Counted from the stretch's first letter, positions 6,558 to 12,959 are shown. The stretch: 13,335 nucleotides of DNA from Nitrospirota bacterium (GCA_003232715.1 QIJG01000202.1:1-13335), one strand, 5' to 3'. Program-made: numbers and translations. Notes: generated from the sequence alone by a model not told the origin.

Positions 6558-7736
6558 TTAACTCCCCTTACCGACTTTATCGAGCATGTTTCTCATTACA
6601 TCTCTTTCTGACTCCATTGTATACATCTTTTCAAGCCATGCCGCACCGCCGTCAGCTTCTGATTCATGAATCTTCTCACTCATAGTCCTGATCTTTTGAG
6701 TTGTTTTTTCCAGCTCTGATTTAAACGAGAGCAGCGGTTCAATCACATGCTCTATGCGCTGCCTGGTTATGTCCTGAAACTGCATGGAGATGACAATGCT
6801 GCTTATATCCTTTGCAAGGGATTCGGTTTCCACAGTGAGTTCATTAAGCTGATTTTTTGCATCATTCATCACGCCGTCTATCTCTCTCAGTGTATCTTCC
6901 ACAACCATTTCAGCCTCCGAAGACAACGCATTACTCTCGGAGGTGCTTTTTCCCGTCTTTAAATAGATATCCTTCATATCCGTCTCAACCTTTGTAATGA
7001 GTTTTCGTATCTCATCTGCTGCGGCATTTGACCTGCCGGAGAGTTTTCTTACCTCGTCTGCAACAATGGCAAATCCCCTTCCATGCTCTCCTGCCCTTGC
7101 TGCCTCGATGGCTGCATTAAGGGCAAGGAGGTTTGTCTGTTCCGCTATGTATTCGATCTCCGAGACTATACTTCTTATATTCTCAGTATCCTCAATAATC
7201 AACTCCATACCCGCAAGGGTCTCTTCAACAACGGTAGCAATGCCTTTCATGCTCTCTATCACATCTGAGAGGGCCTTTTTGCTGAGGTCGAGAAGGGCTC
7301 CACCCTTGCTCTCTTCATCATCATCTCCTGCAAACCTGCTGAAGGCGCCCGATGCCTTCCCTGCCTGGTTTCGGGCCCTCTCAACGATGTTCATGAACCG
7401 GTCGCCAATATCCAGGGCTGCAGATTCCGTCTGTTGTATTACCTCTGTCAGCTGGTTGGTCAATACAGGCATGAGCTCTGCCCTTTCAAGAAGGAGCCCC
7501 GTCATGGGTCCCACCGTCTCTTCTATCTCCGAGAGGTGTCTCTTCTCATTTTTCAGGTAGTTATCCTCAAGGCTTTGCAGTTTTTTCTTTATTAACTGAT
7601 AGGTTATTGAAATGAAAACAGCGTATATGCCTATGTTTACAAGAACCCTTAGCATCCTGTGCTCTATCATGGATGCTAAGGTAACGCATAAAAAGAGCAG
7701 AAAAATTTCTCCATATAACTTCAGGTTATGTTTCAT
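6558..7736 (-). CDS. Membrane-anchored chemoreceptor without a sensory domain
   Basis: 392 residues. Two N-terminal hydrophobic helices (about 9-23 and 29-48) are joined by only a few residues, so there is no periplasmic sensor domain and no recognisable HAMP. The rest is a long coiled coil with the receptor signalling hairpin: EYIAEQTNLLALNAAIEAAR, then AGEHGRGFAIVADEVRKL (195-232 overall), intact at the tip. An Asp/Glu-rich insert, GDDDEE (137-142), interrupts the first helix. MQFQDITRQRIEHV (318-331) is a motif seen in receptors of this soluble-like class. It should bind CheW and CheA. The input may come through the membrane, through other receptors, or from the cytoplasm. The ATG overlaps the cheW stop (ATGA), and the gene ends 2 nt before cheY, so all are co-translated. 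Confidence 0.92.
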   Translation of the reverse strand: MKHNLKLYGEIFLLFLCVTLASMIEHRMLRVLVNIGIYAVFISITYQLIKKKLQSLEDNYLKNEKRHLSEIEETVGPMTGLLLERAELMPVLTNQLTEVIQQTESAALDIGDRFMNIVERARNQAGKASGAFSRFAGDDDEESKGGALLDLSKKALSDVIESMKGIATVVEETLAGMELIIEDTENIRSIVSEIEYIAEQTNLLALNAAIEAARAGEHGRGFAIVADEVRKLSGRSNAAADEIRKLITKVETDMKDIYLKTGKSTSESNALSSEAEMVVEDTLREIDGVMNDAKNQLNELTVETESLAKDISSIVISMQFQDITRQRIEHVIEPLLSFKSELEKTTQKIRTMSEKIHESEADGGAAWLEKMYTMESERDVMRNMLDKVGKGS

Positions 7737-8230
7737 AGCAGCATACCTCTGCCCGACTCATGCACGACGGTCAGTTCACCTGAGGAAAAGACCCTGTCGA
7801 TGTCAAGGATAATAATGAACTGTTCATCACATTTACCCATACCCTTAATGAAGTCTGTATCTAAACGTTTCCCTATCCTTGGAGGCGGCTCCATCTGGTC
7901 GGTCTTAAGCTCAAATACCTCCTGTACCGAATCTGCCAGTGCACCAATAACCGTGGTATCTCCGTCGAGGGGGATCTCTGCTATGATTATGCAGGTATTT
8001 ACCGTCTTCTCCGCCTTCGACATTCCAAACTTCAGTCGAAGATCTACTACAGGAACCACGCTGCCGCGGAGGTTTATTACACCACGCATGAACTCCGGGG
8101 TTCCGGGTACCTTTGTCACTGTCGTGAAGTCCATGACCTCCCGGACCTTGGATATGTCCAGGGCAAACACTTCGTCATCCAGTGTAAAGGACAGGTACTG
8201 GGTGGTCTCTATCATTGCAGCTACGCTCAT
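7733..8230 (-). CDS. cheW: CheW: receptor-kinase coupling protein
   Basis: 165 residues, a single CheW (SH3-like) domain. It opens with QYLSFTLDDEVFALDISKVREV (11-32), has the conserved FMRGVINLRGSVVPVVDLR stretch (47-65, with R55 of the NLRG motif), and ends with the strand FIIILDIDRVFS (138-149). CheW bridges receptor tips and the P5 domain of CheA to build the signalling array (family knowledge). AGGAGG 5 nt before the ATG supports the start. It follows the broken receptor gene by 83 nt and overlaps the second receptor gene by 4 nt. The 83-nt gap shows no promoter I can support, so cheW is probably transcribed from the upstream sigma-54 promoter. Confidence 0.96.
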   Translation of the reverse strand: MSVAAMIETTQYLSFTLDDEVFALDISKVREVMDFTTVTKVPGTPEFMRGVINLRGSVVPVVDLRLKFGMSKAEKTVNTCIIIAEIPLDGDTTVIGALADSVQEVFELKTDQMEPPPRIGKRLDTDFIKGMGKCDEQFIIILDIDRVFSSGELTVVHESGRGMLL

Positions 8231-8313
8231 GTTTCCTCCTTTAGAGATATATCCTGCGTGTCCTGTCTACTAATTTTCATTAAAAAGCAAATTGATAACC
8301 CGCAGTAACATTT

Positions 8314-8895
8314 TTAAAATCTTTCAAACTCCTTGTCCCTTTCATCTCCATCTCCATTACCCTTACTGCCCAGGTCAAGGGCAATACCGACAGGGTCGTC
8401 TTCTGCATTAACCCGGGCCGCGGGTTTTTTACCCGGCAAATGGTATACCATTTTTTTATGAGCTTTTTGGTATGGCTTTCTATTATGTCTGATTTTCAAG
8501 CCATCGGTACCATCAGTCTTTATGAGTGAAGCTACAGCGGCTTTGAGTTGTTCCGCCTGGGAGGACAACTCCTCGGAAGTCGAGGCCAGTTCCTCCGAGG
8601 CCCCGGCGTTCTGCTGTATCACCTGGTCCAGTTGCTGTATGGCCTTGTTTATTTGTTCGGCCCCGGTATTCTGCTCGTTACTGGCCGCACTGATCTCCTC
8701 CACCAGTTCGGCTGTCTTCTGGATGTCGGGCACCAGCTTTTCAAGCATCTCTCCAGCCTTTTCAGCTACCTCTACACTTGTGCCGGATAACTCACTGATT
8801 TCCGCCGCCGCGGTCTGGCTCCGCTCTGCAAGCTTTCTCACCTCTGCGGCCACCACTGCAAAGCCCTTGCCGTGCTCACCCCTCAATAGCTGCAT
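8314..8895 (-). CDS. C-terminal part of the broken chemoreceptor (second signalling helix and tether)
   Basis: Read from an out-of-frame ATG at 8893-8895 this gives 193 residues, but the first five (MQLLR) are an accident of the shifted frame; true receptor sequence starts at GEHGKGFAVVAAEVRKLAER. The helix continues through SAASNEQNTGAEQINKAIQQ and ASEELASTSEELSSQAEQL, the usual second methylation region. It is followed by a flexible tail of about 75 residues, Lys-rich then Gly/Asp-rich, ending DKEFERF-stop. The final five residues, EFERF, fit the x-aromatic-x-x-aromatic C-terminal pattern by which CheR and CheB dock on some receptors. Whether this piece is translated alone is doubtful, since no convincing ribosome site precedes 8895. 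Confidence 0.7.
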   Translation of the reverse strand: MQLLRGEHGKGFAVVAAEVRKLAERSQTAAAEISELSGTSVEVAEKAGEMLEKLVPDIQKTAELVEEISAASNEQNTGAEQINKAIQQLDQVIQQNAGASEELASTSEELSSQAEQLKAAVASLIKTDGTDGLKIRHNRKPYQKAHKKMVYHLPGKKPAARVNAEDDPVGIALDLGSKGNGDGDERDKEFERF

Positions 8896-9934
8896 TCAGT
8901 GCCAGGAGGTTAGTCTGTCTTGCTATCTCCTCGATGATCGATATCTTTTCCGCTATCTCCTTCATGGCGTTGACGGTTTCTGTTACAGCCTTTCCGCCCG
9001 CCCGGGCATCCTCGGCGGATTTAACCGCGATCCTTTCCGTCTGCTGTGCGTTGTCGGCATTCTGTCTTATATTGGAGGCCATCTGCTCCATTGACGAGGA
9101 TGCTTCCTCAATCGATGATGCCTGCTCTGTAGCCCCCTGTGAAAGTTCTTCAGAACCGGAGCTCATCTCCTGGCTTGCGGCTGCTACAGTATCTGCCACC
9201 GTTTTTACCTCGTCCAGTACCCCGGTAACGCTGCGAGTGACCATAACACCCATAAGTAATCCAAAAATCAACGAGATAATACCGGCAATCAGCATTCCCT
9301 TTACAGCCGTCGCCTCATCATTATCAGCCCTGAGTGTCGATTCCCCGGTGAATTTTTCAACCTTCGTTAAGAATTTTTCAATCTCTTGATTGATGGTATT
9401 CTCATCTTTTTCTATCTTTTCCGCAAGAGTCCCGGCCTCGTGGAGGTTTCCCCGGTTAATCATCCGGAATGCCTCCATTACATCCTTCTCAAAGCCGGAG
9501 TGTTTTTGTTCGATGCTCTTCAGCTGTTGATCTATTTCCCTGAATTCGATTCGGGCCTTGGCTGTCTTAGCATTTTTTGCTGCCTCTTTAGCAACTTTCT
9601 TTGCCTTTGTAACCCCTTCATCCAATAGCATGGAGAGTTTTGAGAATTCATCTTCAGCGGTCTTGAGACCCGCTCGGGCAACTTTCTTTGATGCCGGCAC
9701 CTCCCCATATCGTAACGCACGTTCAAACCGGATTGCCTGTCCCAATTGGTTGTTTGCAATTCCAGTGACCTCACCGGTCAGCGGGATGTCTTCTTCAGCT
9801 ATTCCCCGTATTTCATCTCCTATGCTTCCCATCTTGATAATGCCGAACCCGGTGGATATTGCAAGTAAAAGCAAGAGAACGGATACAGTTCCAATTATCC
9901 TTGTCCCTATCTTCATATTGTCTATCAGTCTCAT
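8876..9934 (-). CDS. N-terminal part of the broken chemoreceptor (sensor, membrane segments, first signalling helix)
   Basis: 352 residues as read. A short cytoplasmic start precedes TM1 (about 13-33). A periplasmic region of about 180 residues (34-212) is rich in helix, with Lys/Ala-rich coiled-coil stretches (about 108-130), fitting a four-helix-bundle-type sensor. TM2 (about 213-233) follows. After TRSVTGVLDEVKTVADTVA the chain enters AASQEMSSGSEELSQGATEQ directly, so a normal-length HAMP domain is missing or reduced, as in many receptors with the SSxxLxxGxxEQAxSxEE pattern. The SSIEEASSSMEQMASNI segment (273-289) is the likely first methylation region. Translation ends at the tip with AAIEG. 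AAGGAGG lies 7 nt before the ATG (9932-9934), and a sigma-54 promoter is 45-60 nt upstream. Confidence 0.85.
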   Translation of the reverse strand: MRLIDNMKIGTRIIGTVSVLLLLLAISTGFGIIKMGSIGDEIRGIAEEDIPLTGEVTGIANNQLGQAIRFERALRYGEVPASKKVARAGLKTAEDEFSKLSMLLDEGVTKAKKVAKEAAKNAKTAKARIEFREIDQQLKSIEQKHSGFEKDVMEAFRMINRGNLHEAGTLAEKIEKDENTINQEIEKFLTKVEKFTGESTLRADNDEATAVKGMLIAGIISLIFGLLMGVMVTRSVTGVLDEVKTVADTVAAASQEMSSGSEELSQGATEQASSIEEASSSMEQMASNIRQNADNAQQTERIAVKSAEDARAGGKAVTETVNAMKEIAEKISIIEEIARQTNLLALNAAIEG

Positions 9935-9978
9935 CCTGCTGCCTCCTTATAGTTTTACCGGATTTTTCAGGTTGAAAT

Positions 9979-9994
9979 TGCAAAAGGAATGCCA
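9979..9994 (-). promoter_or_regulatory. Sigma-54 (RpoN) -24/-12 promoter of the Che operon
   Basis: Reverse strand reads TGGCAT (9994-9989), five bases, then TTGCA (9983-9979). The invariant GG (9993-9992) and GC (9981-9980) are separated by exactly 10 nt, and only one base departs from TGGCAC-N5-TTGCA. Predicted start of transcription is near 9968, giving a leader of about 34 nt to the receptor ATG at 9934. It lies between the NtrC-type activator gene and the first receptor gene. Confidence 0.82.
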
Positions 9995-10036
9995 TATGTT
10001 CAAGCCATGTTAACACGTTGATTTTTAAGGGGTTGA

Positions 10037-11449
10037 TTATTTGAAGGGGGTGGAAACTTGTGGAAACCTCTCCATAGTTATGGAACGGTTTCCTGAGGTA
10101 ACGCTATACTCTTTTATCTTTGTAAGGAGGGTTTTATAATCTATCTGTAATATTGACGCTGCCTTTGTTTTATTACCCCTGGTCAGATCCAGTGCATGTT
10201 TGATGGCCTTTTCCTCTACCTCCCTTGTAGCCATGGCGGAAAGCTCCTTAAGAGGCAATACACGGGATGTATCATTAGATCCGCGGTTGTCTCCTGTTAA
10301 AAAGTCTAAATGTTCCGGTCTTACTATACCGTTGTCGGAAAAGAGAACCGCCCTTCTGACCACATTCTTTAACTCTCTCACATTGCCCGGCCATGGGTAT
10401 TGCATCAAAATGGTGACGGCGGTGTCTGATATTTCCCTTGTCTGTTTGTTCAACTCTGCACCGGCTTCCGTAAGAAACCTGTGGGCAAGAAATGGTATGT
10501 CTTCAACCCTGTCCCTTAATGGTGGAAGGCTGATTATGAACTCACCGAGCCTGAAAAATAAATCTTCCCTGAACTTCTTTTCCCTTACATTCTTTTTTAT
10601 CTCCATATTGGTTGCAGCAATAATTCGGACATCCGTATCTATGGGTTGGGTACTGCCCAGGGCATATGTCTTCTTTTTTTCGGCCACGCTGAGAAGCTTA
10701 CTCTGCATAAAAGGGGACATGTTCTGTAATTCATCTATCAGTATAGTGCCACTATTAGCGACATCAAAGAACCCTTTCTTCTTTTTCTCAGCACCGGTAA
10801 AGGCGCCTTTTTCATGTCCGAAAAGCTCGCTTTCGACGAGGCTCTCCGGTATTGCGCCCATATCGACCGTAACAAACGGCTTTTCAGCCCTCTTGCTTAA
10901 ATTATGTATGGTTTGGGCAATGATGGATTTTCCAGTACCTGTCTCCCCCTGAATAATGATGGAAAAATCGCTCTGTGCAACCTGTTTTATCTGTTGAATA
11001 ATTCTTTTCATGGCATCACTTTTGCCCAACAACCACTCAAGCGATGTTTCTACGGCGGTATTAAGCCTCTTTACATCCCTCTCTAAATCCAACTTTTCAA
11101 TAGCCCTGTTCAGGGTTAAGACAATGTTGTCGGTTGAAGGTGATTTAACTATAAAATCATACGCTCCAAGTTTTATTGTCTCTACCGCTGTAGGAATATC
11201 ACCATATGCAGTTACTATGATAATCGGGATTTCAGGGTCAATCTTTTTCAGTTCAAGCATGGTCTCGATGCCGTCCATATCCGGCATTTTGAGATCAAGG
11301 AGTACCGAGTCGGGCTTTTCTTTCGGAAAAATCTCTAAGGCATCTCTGCCGCTGGAGGCCTCGATTATAGAGAAGCCTTTGCTTTGCAGGATTTCACGCA
11401 AGAGAAGTCTTATGAGTTTTTCATCATCTATGATCAGTATTTTCTGCAT
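10037..11449 (-). CDS. NtrC-family sigma-54-dependent response regulator
   Basis: 470 residues. Receiver (1-120): acidic residues D8/D9 in IIDDE, phosphoacceptor D52 in LLDLKMPDMDG, T80, and K102. Central AAA+ domain (about 140-375): Walker A GETGTGKS (168-175), the sigma-54-contacting GAFTGA loop (215-220), Walker B TILIDE (235-240), sensor I ATN (279-281), arginine-finger region FREDLFFR (293-300) and sensor II GNVREL (355-360). A Fis-type helix-turn-helix (about 412-448, GNKTKAASILQIDYKTLLTK) ends the protein with a short tail. It should bind upstream DNA and open sigma-54 promoters when phosphorylated. K102 is followed by SP rather than the usual proline. No histidine kinase gene adjoins it. 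The Shine-Dalgarno is weak. The gene ends about 40 nt before the Che-operon promoter. Confidence 0.95.
   Translation of the reverse strand: MQKILIIDDEKLIRLLLREILQSKGFSIIEASSGRDALEIFPKEKPDSVLLDLKMPDMDGIETMLELKKIDPEIPIIIVTAYGDIPTAVETIKLGAYDFIVKSPSTDNIVLTLNRAIEKLDLERDVKRLNTAVETSLEWLLGKSDAMKRIIQQIKQVAQSDFSIIIQGETGTGKSIIAQTIHNLSKRAEKPFVTVDMGAIPESLVESELFGHEKGAFTGAEKKKKGFFDVANSGTILIDELQNMSPFMQSKLLSVAEKKKTYALGSTQPIDTDVRIIAATNMEIKKNVREKKFREDLFFRLGEFIISLPPLRDRVEDIPFLAHRFLTEAGAELNKQTREISDTAVTILMQYPWPGNVRELKNVVRRAVLFSDNGIVRPEHLDFLTGDNRGSNDTSRVLPLKELSAMATREVEEKAIKHALDLTRGNKTKAASILQIDYKTLLTKIKEYSVTSGNRSITMERFPQVSTPFK
10050..10067. repeat. Short direct repeat near the sigma-54 promoter
   Basis: GTGGAAAC occurs at 10050-10057 and 10060-10067, a 10-bp period (one helical turn). 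It lies about 57-75 bp upstream of the -24 element, inside the 3' end of the activator gene. It could be an activator binding site, but it also encodes the activator's last residues and may be chance. Confidence 0.3.
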
Positions 11450-11550
11450 GAGAAATCAATCCACTGAATACGGAAAATCAGAGATTAAACAGAATGGATA
11501 TTGTTTGTATATAAGTGGGTGTGAATAAGTAGTTATGCTTGCCCCCCTCG

Positions 11551-11568
11551 AAGCGTCACAGATGCCAC
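11551..11568 (-). promoter_or_regulatory. Weak sigma-54-like site upstream of the activator gene
   Basis: The reverse strand reads TGGCAT, then after intervening bases ACGC, with the invariant GG (11566-11565) and GC (11554-11553) spaced by 10 nt. The -24 half matches well; the -12 half keeps only GC and lacks the TT. It lies about 105 nt upstream of the activator ATG and would allow autoregulation if real. Confidence 0.3.
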
Positions 11569-11654
11569 TCCTGAAAATCAATAAAGGTCTTTTACTTCAA
11601 ACACAGGCAGCAGAGTTTCAACAGCGCCCCTCTATACAAAATCTGTTTAACATA

Positions 11655-11694
11655 TTATCGACCGATTTCCGTATAACTTTAATCCGTCGGATAA
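11655..11694. repeat. Imperfect inverted repeat in the spacer
   Basis: Left arm TTATCGACCGATT (11655-11667) and right arm AATCCGTCGGATAA (11681-11694) are near-complementary, with one mismatch or bulge in the GAC/GTC part, around a 13-nt loop. No T-run follows on either strand. It may be an operator, a folded leader element or a remnant of a dispersed repeat. Confidence 0.45.
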
Positions 11695-11723
11695 TTAGTG
11701 TCTGTGTATAAACTACAGTAATT

Positions 11724-11757
11724 TGTCATTCAGGCAAGTGAAGCGAGTCGGGAATCC
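11724..11757. repeat. Degenerate GTCATTC...GGGAATCC palindromic repeat
   Basis: TGTCATTC at one end and CGGGAATCC at the other enclose a segment containing AAGTGAAGCGAGTC. This resembles the common intergenic repeat GTCATTCCCG...CGGGAATCC seen in many bacterial genomes; here one arm has changed to CAGG. Identification rests on recalled similarity and was not searched. Confidence 0.4.
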
Positions 11758-11815
11758 TTCTTAAATAACAAAGGTTGACATGACAATAGACTGTTACCCT
11801 TATCTAAAAATGTTC

Positions 11816-12415
11816 TCAGTTGTTTTTATTTTCAAAATGAACAAAATCGATCAAAAATACAGCACCCAAAAACAGGGATTTCACATTTATATCCCATCCT
11901 ATGGGGAAAGAGACACCAAAATTGTCTGCATCAGTAAACCCTTCCTTCAAAAGTCCACTCCACTTTTTTGTAATTTTGCCATATTCCATGCCATTCTTCC
12001 TGATTTCAAATGTCCATGGATGAAGAACTGGTCCAAAAAGTTGAAACATCTCCCGTCCTGAACTGTCTAATACCGAGTAAATGCGGCGTAATATGGAAAA
12101 ACGCCTTTGTATTGTCCCTAAAGGGCTTCCTTGTGAGTCAAAAACGTTTAATTGGTGAAAGTAGAATCGAAAAGGTCTCTTCAACTTCAGGACAGGTTTA
12201 GTGTCAATGGTTAAGACCTTGATTTCAAAAGGACGCAATGCCTTTAAAAAAATCCTCAGAAGCATTGAGCCCCCTTCTTCAACGGCCATATATAGCTCAT
12301 TACCGGAAGGGTCCATTACAACGTATTTATTCTTACTTTCAAATCCGGTGAGTATCTCCCCCCATTCCTTTTTTTGACTCACAATTAATGCGCTTATTGA
12401 TGCAAGTCTTTGCAT
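11816..12415 (-). CDS. Phospholipid-scramblase-family (LURP-one-like) protein
   Basis: 199 residues from the ATG at 12413-12415. The pattern matches the animal/bacterial scramblase family: an early strand KYVVMDPSGNELYMAVEE, a middle SPLGTIQRRFSILRRIYSVL, then GPVLHPWTFEI, GKITKKWSGLLKE, FTDADNFGVSFPIGWD (160-175) and a C-terminal hydrophobic helix SLFLGAVFLIDFVHFE (about 180-195). FTDADNFG and FLIDF closely resemble the segment around the proposed Ca2+-binding loop and C-terminal helix of human PLSCR1. The proline- and cysteine-rich N-terminus of animal PLSCRs is missing. Function in bacteria is not established; the fold is a 12-stranded barrel around a buried helix. The 234-residue version adds an unconserved Cys-rich N-terminus; AGGAGAGG (12424-12431) supports the shorter start. 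It lies upstream of the activator in the same direction, 366 nt away. Confidence 0.85.
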   Translation of the reverse strand: MQRLASISALIVSQKKEWGEILTGFESKNKYVVMDPSGNELYMAVEEGGSMLLRIFLKALRPFEIKVLTIDTKPVLKLKRPFRFYFHQLNVFDSQGSPLGTIQRRFSILRRIYSVLDSSGREMFQLFGPVLHPWTFEIRKNGMEYGKITKKWSGLLKEGFTDADNFGVSFPIGWDINVKSLFLGAVFLIDFVHFENKNN

Positions 12416-12423
12416 CTTAATAT

Positions 12424-12431
12424 CCTCTCCT
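12424..12431 (-). promoter_or_regulatory. Shine-Dalgarno that decides the scramblase-family start
   Basis: AGGAGAGG on the reverse strand ends 8 nt before the ATG at 12413-12415. The upstream in-frame ATG at 12518-12520 has no such box, and the protein added by it does not resemble the family. Confidence 0.6.
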
Positions 12432-12752
12432 GCCGATTCAAATAATCTAATGGCTGCCTGGCCCTGGCTGGGGCACAGAGTATGGCAGCTGTAAAACTTA
12501 ACGGAAAATCGCGAGCACATTCCCGGTCAGGTTGAGACGATTGTTATATCCCGGTCTCTTATCCGTACTATGTTTATTGAAAGTATATCATATTTTTGTG
12601 TAAGGGAGTCCTCTCTTGTTCCTTTCCAGCCTGCAGACCGCCCCCTGACCTCGTGCCCTTTCACCTGTTGAGGCCGAAGGTCGTCAAGGTTTCCCCTCTA
12701 TCAGGAGTGGATTAAGGGGTGTGTTCCTTTTTGAAATCTGAGTCATCTGCGT

Positions 12753-12830
12753 AATCTGCGGATTAATAAGTCTGTGTAAATTCTTTGATTGTTTCCGCAT
12801 ATGATTTTTCTCTGAAATCTGCGGATTAAT
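12753..12830. repeat. 15-nt direct repeat AATCTGCGGATTAAT, two copies
   Basis: Exact copies lie at 12753-12767 and 12816-12830, 63 nt apart. Related ATCTGCG words surround the first copy (12745-12751). The unit is a near-palindrome (AATC...GATT). A diverged relative may occur near 303-324. It looks like a dispersed intergenic repeat, not a regulatory site, though this is inference. Confidence 0.6.
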
Positions 12831-12865
12831 TGTAGAGTGGATGGATACCGCCCCTGGCGGCTTAC

Positions 12866-12893
12866 TTGACAGATATCATCGCTATTTTTTAGT
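12866..12893 (+). promoter_or_regulatory. Possible argG promoter
   Basis: A perfect TTGACA (12866-12871) is followed after 16 nt by TTTAGT (12888-12893), a weak -10. A better-looking TATAAA (12895-12900) is 23 nt away, too far for the same -35. The start of transcription would lie near 12900-12907, leaving a leader of about 140 nt that includes the ACTCC repeats. Confidence 0.35.
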
Positions 12894-12959
12894 GTATAAA
12901 TCGCCGGGCAAGCGTTTTTAACGCAGGAAGCTATATACCGTGGAGACACTGACGGGGCA

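Larger units (their letters stand above)
8314..9934 (-). pseudogene. Transmembrane methyl-accepting chemotaxis protein, broken by an 11-nt deletion at the signalling tip
   Basis: Two reverse-strand frames together make one complete receptor of about 538 codons. The first frame ends ...QTNLLALNAAIEG-stop (TGA at 8876-8878). The second resumes GEHGKGFAVVAAEVRKLAER in another frame. Normal receptors read AAIEAARAGEHG; here one base (8881) lies between the GAG and GGT codons where twelve are expected, so 11 nt coding for AARA are missing. The intact neighbour receptor has AARA at the same place, which is a good internal control. The rest is not decayed: no other stops, good coding character, a strong ribosome site and promoter. 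This may be a recent mutation, a minority variant, or an assembly error. Even if frame were restored by slippage at the GGGG run, the tip would still lack AARA. Confidence 0.85.
11450..11815. other. 366-nt spacer between scramblase gene and activator gene
   Basis: No convincing ORF. It holds a weak sigma-54-like site (11551-11568), an imperfect long inverted repeat (11655-11694) and a degenerate GTCATTC...GGGAATCC element (11724-11757), each listed separately. A TATATAC stretch (complement 11508-11514) might serve as a -10 for the activator gene, but I see no matching -35. No intrinsic terminator follows the scramblase gene. Confidence 0.45.

Noticed and set aside
8878..8884. Programmed frameshift at the GGGG run of the broken receptor
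   Set aside because: Slippage could restore frame, but the product would still lack four near-invariant tip residues, so a simple deletion or assembly error is more likely.
10200..10952. Plus-strand open frame (250 residues) opposite the sigma-54 activator
   Set aside because: Antisense shadow; the minus-strand frame carries all AAA+ motifs.
11775..11780. TTGACA word on the plus strand
   Set aside because: No -10 at 16-18 nt, and it would only read antisense into the scramblase-family gene.
12416..12520. N-terminal extension of the scramblase-family protein to 234 residues
   Set aside because: The added Cys-rich segment does not resemble the family, and the shorter start has a good Shine-Dalgarno.
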